DNA of 6,134 nucleotides from Taibaiella sp. (GTDB taxonomy: Bacteria; Bacteroidota; Bacteroidia; Chitinophagales; Chitinophagaceae), in assembly GCA_019454705.1 (NCBI GenBank), contig JACFNS010000162.1, positions 1 to 6,134 of the forward strand, written 5' to 3'. This document shows positions 5,385 to 6,134 of the stretch, piece after piece (within the stretch, counting starts at the first letter, position 1; each line of letters opens with the position of its first letter). The position numbers were made by a program, and so were the translations under genes. The notes under the pieces were generated by a model. It was not told the DNA's origin. It did not search any database and saw nothing but the letters and a program-made list of their open reading frames with translations.

Positions 5385-5401
5385 TTTTTTTTACAAGTAT
5401 A
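5385..5401 (-). promoter_or_regulatory. clpP core promoter and poly-A leader
   Basis: Read leftward, TATACTTG (5401-5394) matches the -7 consensus TAnnTTTG at all but one base. It is followed by T and eight As directly abutting the ATG (5384). The start site would fall near 5389, within the A run, so the leader is very short and has no Shine-Dalgarno sequence. No TTTG is found at -33; the nearest lies 32 bases upstream (5437-5434), too far for the usual spacing. Confidence 0.5.
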
Positions 5402-5406
5402 GGGGG

Positions 5407-5420
5407 TGGAGTATACTCCA
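5407..5420. promoter_or_regulatory. 14-base palindrome, candidate MerR-family operator
   Basis: TGGAGTATACTCCA is a perfect palindrome centred at 5413.5, about 24 bases upstream of the predicted clpP start and therefore in the spacer between the -33 and -7 regions. That is where MerR-family regulators bind and realign DNA. The sequence differs from the core of the E. coli ZntR operator (TGGAGTCGACTCCA) only at the two central bases. The absence of a good -33 element fits a promoter that needs an activator. A link to the adjacent MerR-family gene is inference. Confidence 0.45.
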
Positions 5421-5558
5421 TGGTGTCACTTAGCAAACATGTATATTTCATTATTAGGACAATGTAAAAATTTAATAGTAAAATGTTATGAATATTAAAA
5501 TAATAGAAATGTCTTGTTGGGCAAATAACTAACTGCTTACTCCTAAACAAAGTACAAA

Positions 5559-6134
5559 ATGAAAAAAGTTTTCAAATGGCTCGGCATACTGGTAGGGATA
5601 ATAGTCCTTGTAGTAGTAGCCGGCGTAGGTTACCTTAATTTTGCATTGCCAGATGTAGGTGATGCCCCGGAATTAAAGGTTGAATTAACCCCTGAAAGGG
5701 TAGAACGGGGCAAATACCTGGCAAATTCTGTAACCCTGTGTATGGACTGCCATGCCACGCGCGACTGGAGCCAGTTTGCAGGGCCTATGATGCCGGGTAC
5801 AGAAGGTATTGGCGGTGAGCGATTTGACAGGAATATGGGTTTTCCCGGAGTATTCTATTCTAAAAATATAACGCCTCACGGCATAGGCGACTGGACTGAC
5901 GGTGAATTGTACAGGGTGATAACTACGGGCGTGCGAAAAGATGGTGAACCAATATTCCCGGTGATGCCTTACCACTATTACGGGCGCATGGCTGATGAAG
6001 ATATCTATTCTATTATCGCTTATCTCAGGACCCTACCATCTAAACCCAGCAGCATACCCGAGCGTGAAGTAGAATTTCCTTTTACTCTTATTATGCGTTT
6101 GATACCGCAAAAGGGAGAACCAACCGTGATGCCA
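5559..6134 (+). CDS. Membrane-anchored c-type cytochrome (partial, runs off the right edge)
   Basis: 192 codons are open from ATG 5559 to the window end with no stop. Residues 7-28 form a hydrophobic N-terminal anchor after MKKVFK, placing the rest in the periplasm. The haem c attachment motif is CMDCH (61-65), preceded by RGKYLANSVTL (50-60). Later NITPHGIGDWTDGELYRVI (103-121), PVMPYHYYGRM (134-144) and DEDIYSIIAYLRTLP (146-160) follow the pattern of cytochrome c subunits such as those of membrane alcohol dehydrogenases, with M136 the probable distal haem ligand. It would carry electrons from a periplasmic oxidoreductase to the respiratory chain; the partner is not in view. A second haem domain could lie beyond the edge. 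Between it and clpP (5385-5558) the DNA is AT-rich; apart from the clpP promoter and palindrome I see no clear + strand promoter there. Confidence 0.88.
   Translation, partial: MKKVFKWLGILVGIIVLVVVAGVGYLNFALPDVGDAPELKVELTPERVERGKYLANSVTLCMDCHATRDWSQFAGPMMPGTEGIGGERFDRNMGFPGVFYSKNITPHGIGDWTDGELYRVITTGVRKDGEPIFPVMPYHYYGRMADEDIYSIIAYLRTLPSKPSSIPEREVEFPFTLIMRLIPQKGEPTVMP

Noticed and set aside
5685..5975. A 96-codon - strand open frame at the right end
   Set aside because: It is antisense to the cytochrome c domain with its CMDCH haem motif; it is a shadow.

Overview
This window looks like an accessory or housekeeping stretch of a Bacteroidota chromosome, plausibly from the Chitinophaga/Sphingobacterium side of the phylum. 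The evidence is -7 elements of the TAnnTTTG type, weak or absent Shine-Dalgarno sequences, a DUF2202 lipoprotein, and a ClpP paralogue with the DRDYWM signature. Base composition is moderate and even. There are no tRNA or rRNA genes, insertion sequences or CRISPR arrays.

Layout. Bases 2-106 are the 3' end of an unidentified + strand gene. It is followed 10 bases later by a PaaK-type adenylate-forming ligase (117-1421) and, 2 bases after that, by a DUF1697 protein (1424-1966); these probably form one operon. Bases 1967-2188 hold no gene on the + strand. On the - strand they hold the terminator of the next gene (2127-2162), a complete promoter-like module (2045-2122) and an intrinsic terminator (1958-1992), which together could make an RNA of about 90 nt. 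Next is a - strand DUF2202 ferritin-like lipoprotein (2189-2836). Its promoter region (2861-2938) carries the same module and is shared with a divergent small membrane protein (2940-3323). A sterol desaturase/fatty acid hydroxylase superfamily membrane oxidase (3399-4385) and an apparently leaderless MerR-family regulator (4423-4821) follow on the + strand. An orphan ClpP-type protease (4818-5384, - strand) overlaps the MerR gene tail to tail, and its terminator lies inside MerR codons. The window ends in a membrane-anchored c-type cytochrome (5559 to beyond the right edge).

How the parts may work together. The most notable signal is regulatory. Two - strand promoter modules, 816 bases apart, share a -7 element with its flank and a pair of upstream dyads, all at identical spacing, while the sequence between them has diverged. 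The proximal dyad is of CRP/FNR type and would sit at about -41.5, the class II activator position. One copy drives the DUF2202 lipoprotein; the other would drive a short, apparently non-coding transcript. Separately, the clpP promoter contains a perfect 14-base palindrome very similar to MerR-family operators of the ZntR type, and the neighbouring convergent gene encodes a MerR-family regulator. Family assignments come from recognised motifs; all regulatory links are inference.
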